DNA of 5,781 nucleotides from an uncultured Bacillota bacterium (lineage in GTDB: Bacteria; Bacillota; Dehalobacteriia; UBA7702): the NCBI GenBank assembly GCA_902766525.1, contig CACXDX010000001.1, forward strand, positions 1-5,781. Reading direction: 5' to 3'. Positions within the stretch are counted from its first letter, which is position 1, and every line of letters starts with the position of its first letter. The notes under the pieces are model-generated. The model did not search any database. It saw only the letters and a program-made list of their open reading frames with translations, and was not told the DNA's origin. This document shows, one piece after another, positions 4,573 through 5,781 of the stretch. The position numbers and the translations under genes are program-made.

Positions 4573-5781
4573 ATGTCATTTCGTGATGTAGATCCCGATC
4601 TGGTCGGGTTTGCCACCAAGGCCATGCGCGGCGGTAAATGGTATGATGAAAACGCCGGAGCATTGAATGTCCCGATTTATATGTCCAATGCTTATCGTTT
4701 TGACGATGTGGAGGACGGAAAAAACAAATGCTACGATAATCAGAACGGCCACTGCTATTCCCGAATCTCAAATCCCACATGGGATTTGTTTGAGAAGACC
4801 TTTGCGATTTTGGAAAAAGGGGAGCAGGCGATGATTACCGCCAGCGGTGTGGCGGCCATTTCCACGCTTTGTTTGACCGTATTGGAACAAGGCGATCATG
4901 CGATTTGCGATAATACCACCTATTCCGCGACGTCATACATATTCAATACTTTGCTGCCGAAATTCGGGGTGGAAACGACGATCCTTGATTTTCGTGATTT
5001 GGCGGCGGTGGAAAAGGCCGTTCGTCCCAATACGAAAATGATCTATTTTGAAACACCCTGTAACCCGACGCTGAAGGTCGTTGATATTGCCGGCGTTGCC
5101 GCGATCGGTAAAAAATACGATATCCTTACCGCCATCGATTCCACTTTTCAGACGCCGTATCTGACGAATCCTCTGACAATGGGCATCGATTGCGTCATCC
5201 ATTCGGCCACGAAATATATCTGCGGTCACGGCGACGCCATGGGCGGCGTAGCCGTGGGCAAGAAAAAGCTGATCAATCGCTTGAAAGAGGATGGATTGAA
5301 AAATCTCGGCGGCTGTGCTTCGCCGGCCAATGCTTATATCATGATGCGCGGTTTGAAAACGCTGGGCATGCGTGTTCAGCGTCACTGTGATAATGCCATG
5401 AAGGTGGCGGAATTTCTCGAACAGCATCCGAAAGTCGAAACGGTATATTATCCGGGACTCAAAAGTCATCCCCAGCATGATCTGGCGGCAAGCCAGATGC
5501 ACGGAGGCTTCGGCGGAACGATGGCCTTTGAAGTCAAAGGCGGTATCGAAGGCGGCATCACCCTTATGGAAAATCTCGATGTTTTGACCTTGGCCGTGTC
5601 CCTCGGAGATACCGATACGCTGATCCAGCATCCGGCATCCATGACGCACTGGTATGTGCCGAAGGAAGACCGGGAAGCTGCCGGTATCAGCGACGGCCTG
5701 GTTCGCCTTGCTGTCGGTTTGGAAGAACCGGAAGATCTCATCAATGATCTGGACAAGGCCCTCGCGAAAATCAAAGACTGA
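4573..5781 (+). CDS. PLP-dependent Cys/Met metabolism enzyme (methionine gamma-lyase / cystathionine gamma-synthase / OAH sulfhydrylase-like)
   Basis: This complete 402-residue cytoplasmic enzyme belongs to the Cys/Met metabolism PLP family, which makes or breaks C-S bonds at the beta or gamma carbon of amino acids, usually as a homotetramer. The PLP lysine is Lys214 in HSATKYICGHG. Phosphate-binding residues from the partner subunit are in YSRISNPT (Tyr62, Arg64). Tyr117 stacks on the cofactor, Asp189 contacts its ring nitrogen, and Arg378 (GLVRLAVGLE) should bind the substrate carboxylate. HPASMTH (353-359) is also conserved. Length and overall order fit methionine gamma-lyase, but the residues equivalent to its substrate-specific Cys116 and Asp241 appear to be Ala119 and Asn244, and LGGCASPANA (245-254) is closer to synthase/sulfhydrylase relatives. 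The exact reaction is therefore open. GGGAGG at 4561-4566, six bases before the ATG, and a 12-base gap tie it to the methyltransferase gene. The TGA stop is the last three bases of the window. Confidence 0.92.
   Translation: MSFRDVDPDLVGFATKAMRGGKWYDENAGALNVPIYMSNAYRFDDVEDGKNKCYDNQNGHCYSRISNPTWDLFEKTFAILEKGEQAMITASGVAAISTLCLTVLEQGDHAICDNTTYSATSYIFNTLLPKFGVETTILDFRDLAAVEKAVRPNTKMIYFETPCNPTLKVVDIAGVAAIGKKYDILTAIDSTFQTPYLTNPLTMGIDCVIHSATKYICGHGDAMGGVAVGKKKLINRLKEDGLKNLGGCASPANAYIMMRGLKTLGMRVQRHCDNAMKVAEFLEQHPKVETVYYPGLKSHPQHDLAASQMHGGFGGTMAFEVKGGIEGGITLMENLDVLTLAVSLGDTDTLIQHPASMTHWYVPKEDREAAGISDGLVRLAVGLEEPEDLINDLDKALAKIKD

Noticed and set aside
4933..5649. Long minus-strand open frame opposite the PLP enzyme gene
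   Set aside because: The opposite strand encodes a full PLP enzyme with all catalytic motifs; the minus frame has shadow-like composition and no translation signals.

Overview
The window reads as a piece of a Bacillota (clostridial-type) anaerobe chromosome. The reasons are strong AGGAGG-type ribosome binding sites, AT-rich gaps between genes of roughly balanced base composition, a lipoprotein substrate-binding protein typical of Gram-positive ABC importers, and an MttB-superfamily corrinoid-type methyltransferase, a family common in anaerobic demethylating bacteria and acetogens. The organism assignment is inference. All recognisable genes are on the + strand and nothing looks mobile.

Layout. 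At the left edge is the C-terminal end of a circularly permuted ATP-grasp-like protein (to 370). A gap of about 150 bases (371-519) holds a near-consensus sigma-70/sigma-A promoter (TTGAAA, 17 bases, TAAAAT) whose spacer is almost exactly filled by an inverted repeat with 7-base arms. A third copy of the same 7-mer and a separate 13-base palindrome lie further upstream. This is a good candidate for a dedicated, regulated promoter. From there runs a five-gene cluster: amino-acid-type ABC substrate-binding lipoprotein (520-1392), a strong hairpin without a good T-tract (1416-1440), ABC permease (1504-2214), ABC ATPase (2217-3050), MttB-family methyltransferase (3109-4560) and a PLP-dependent Cys/Met-metabolism lyase or synthase (4573-5781, complete, ending on the last base of the window).

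How the genes may work together. The first three encode a complete polar-amino-acid (HEQRo-type) importer. The fourth is a non-pyrrolysine MttB homologue, a family whose characterised members move a methyl group from quaternary amines such as glycine betaine, proline betaine or carnitine to a corrinoid protein. The fifth is a relative of methionine gamma-lyase, cystathionine gamma-synthase and O-acetylhomoserine sulfhydrylase. The simplest reading is a small catabolic operon: import a methylated, amino-acid-like compound, demethylate it, and process a (sulfur) amino acid. The substrate cannot be read from the sequence. S-methylmethionine or another onium amino acid would link all five genes, but changes in the lyase active site argue against a classical methionine gamma-lyase. 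The corrinoid protein and the second methyltransferase that an MttB pathway needs are not in this window.
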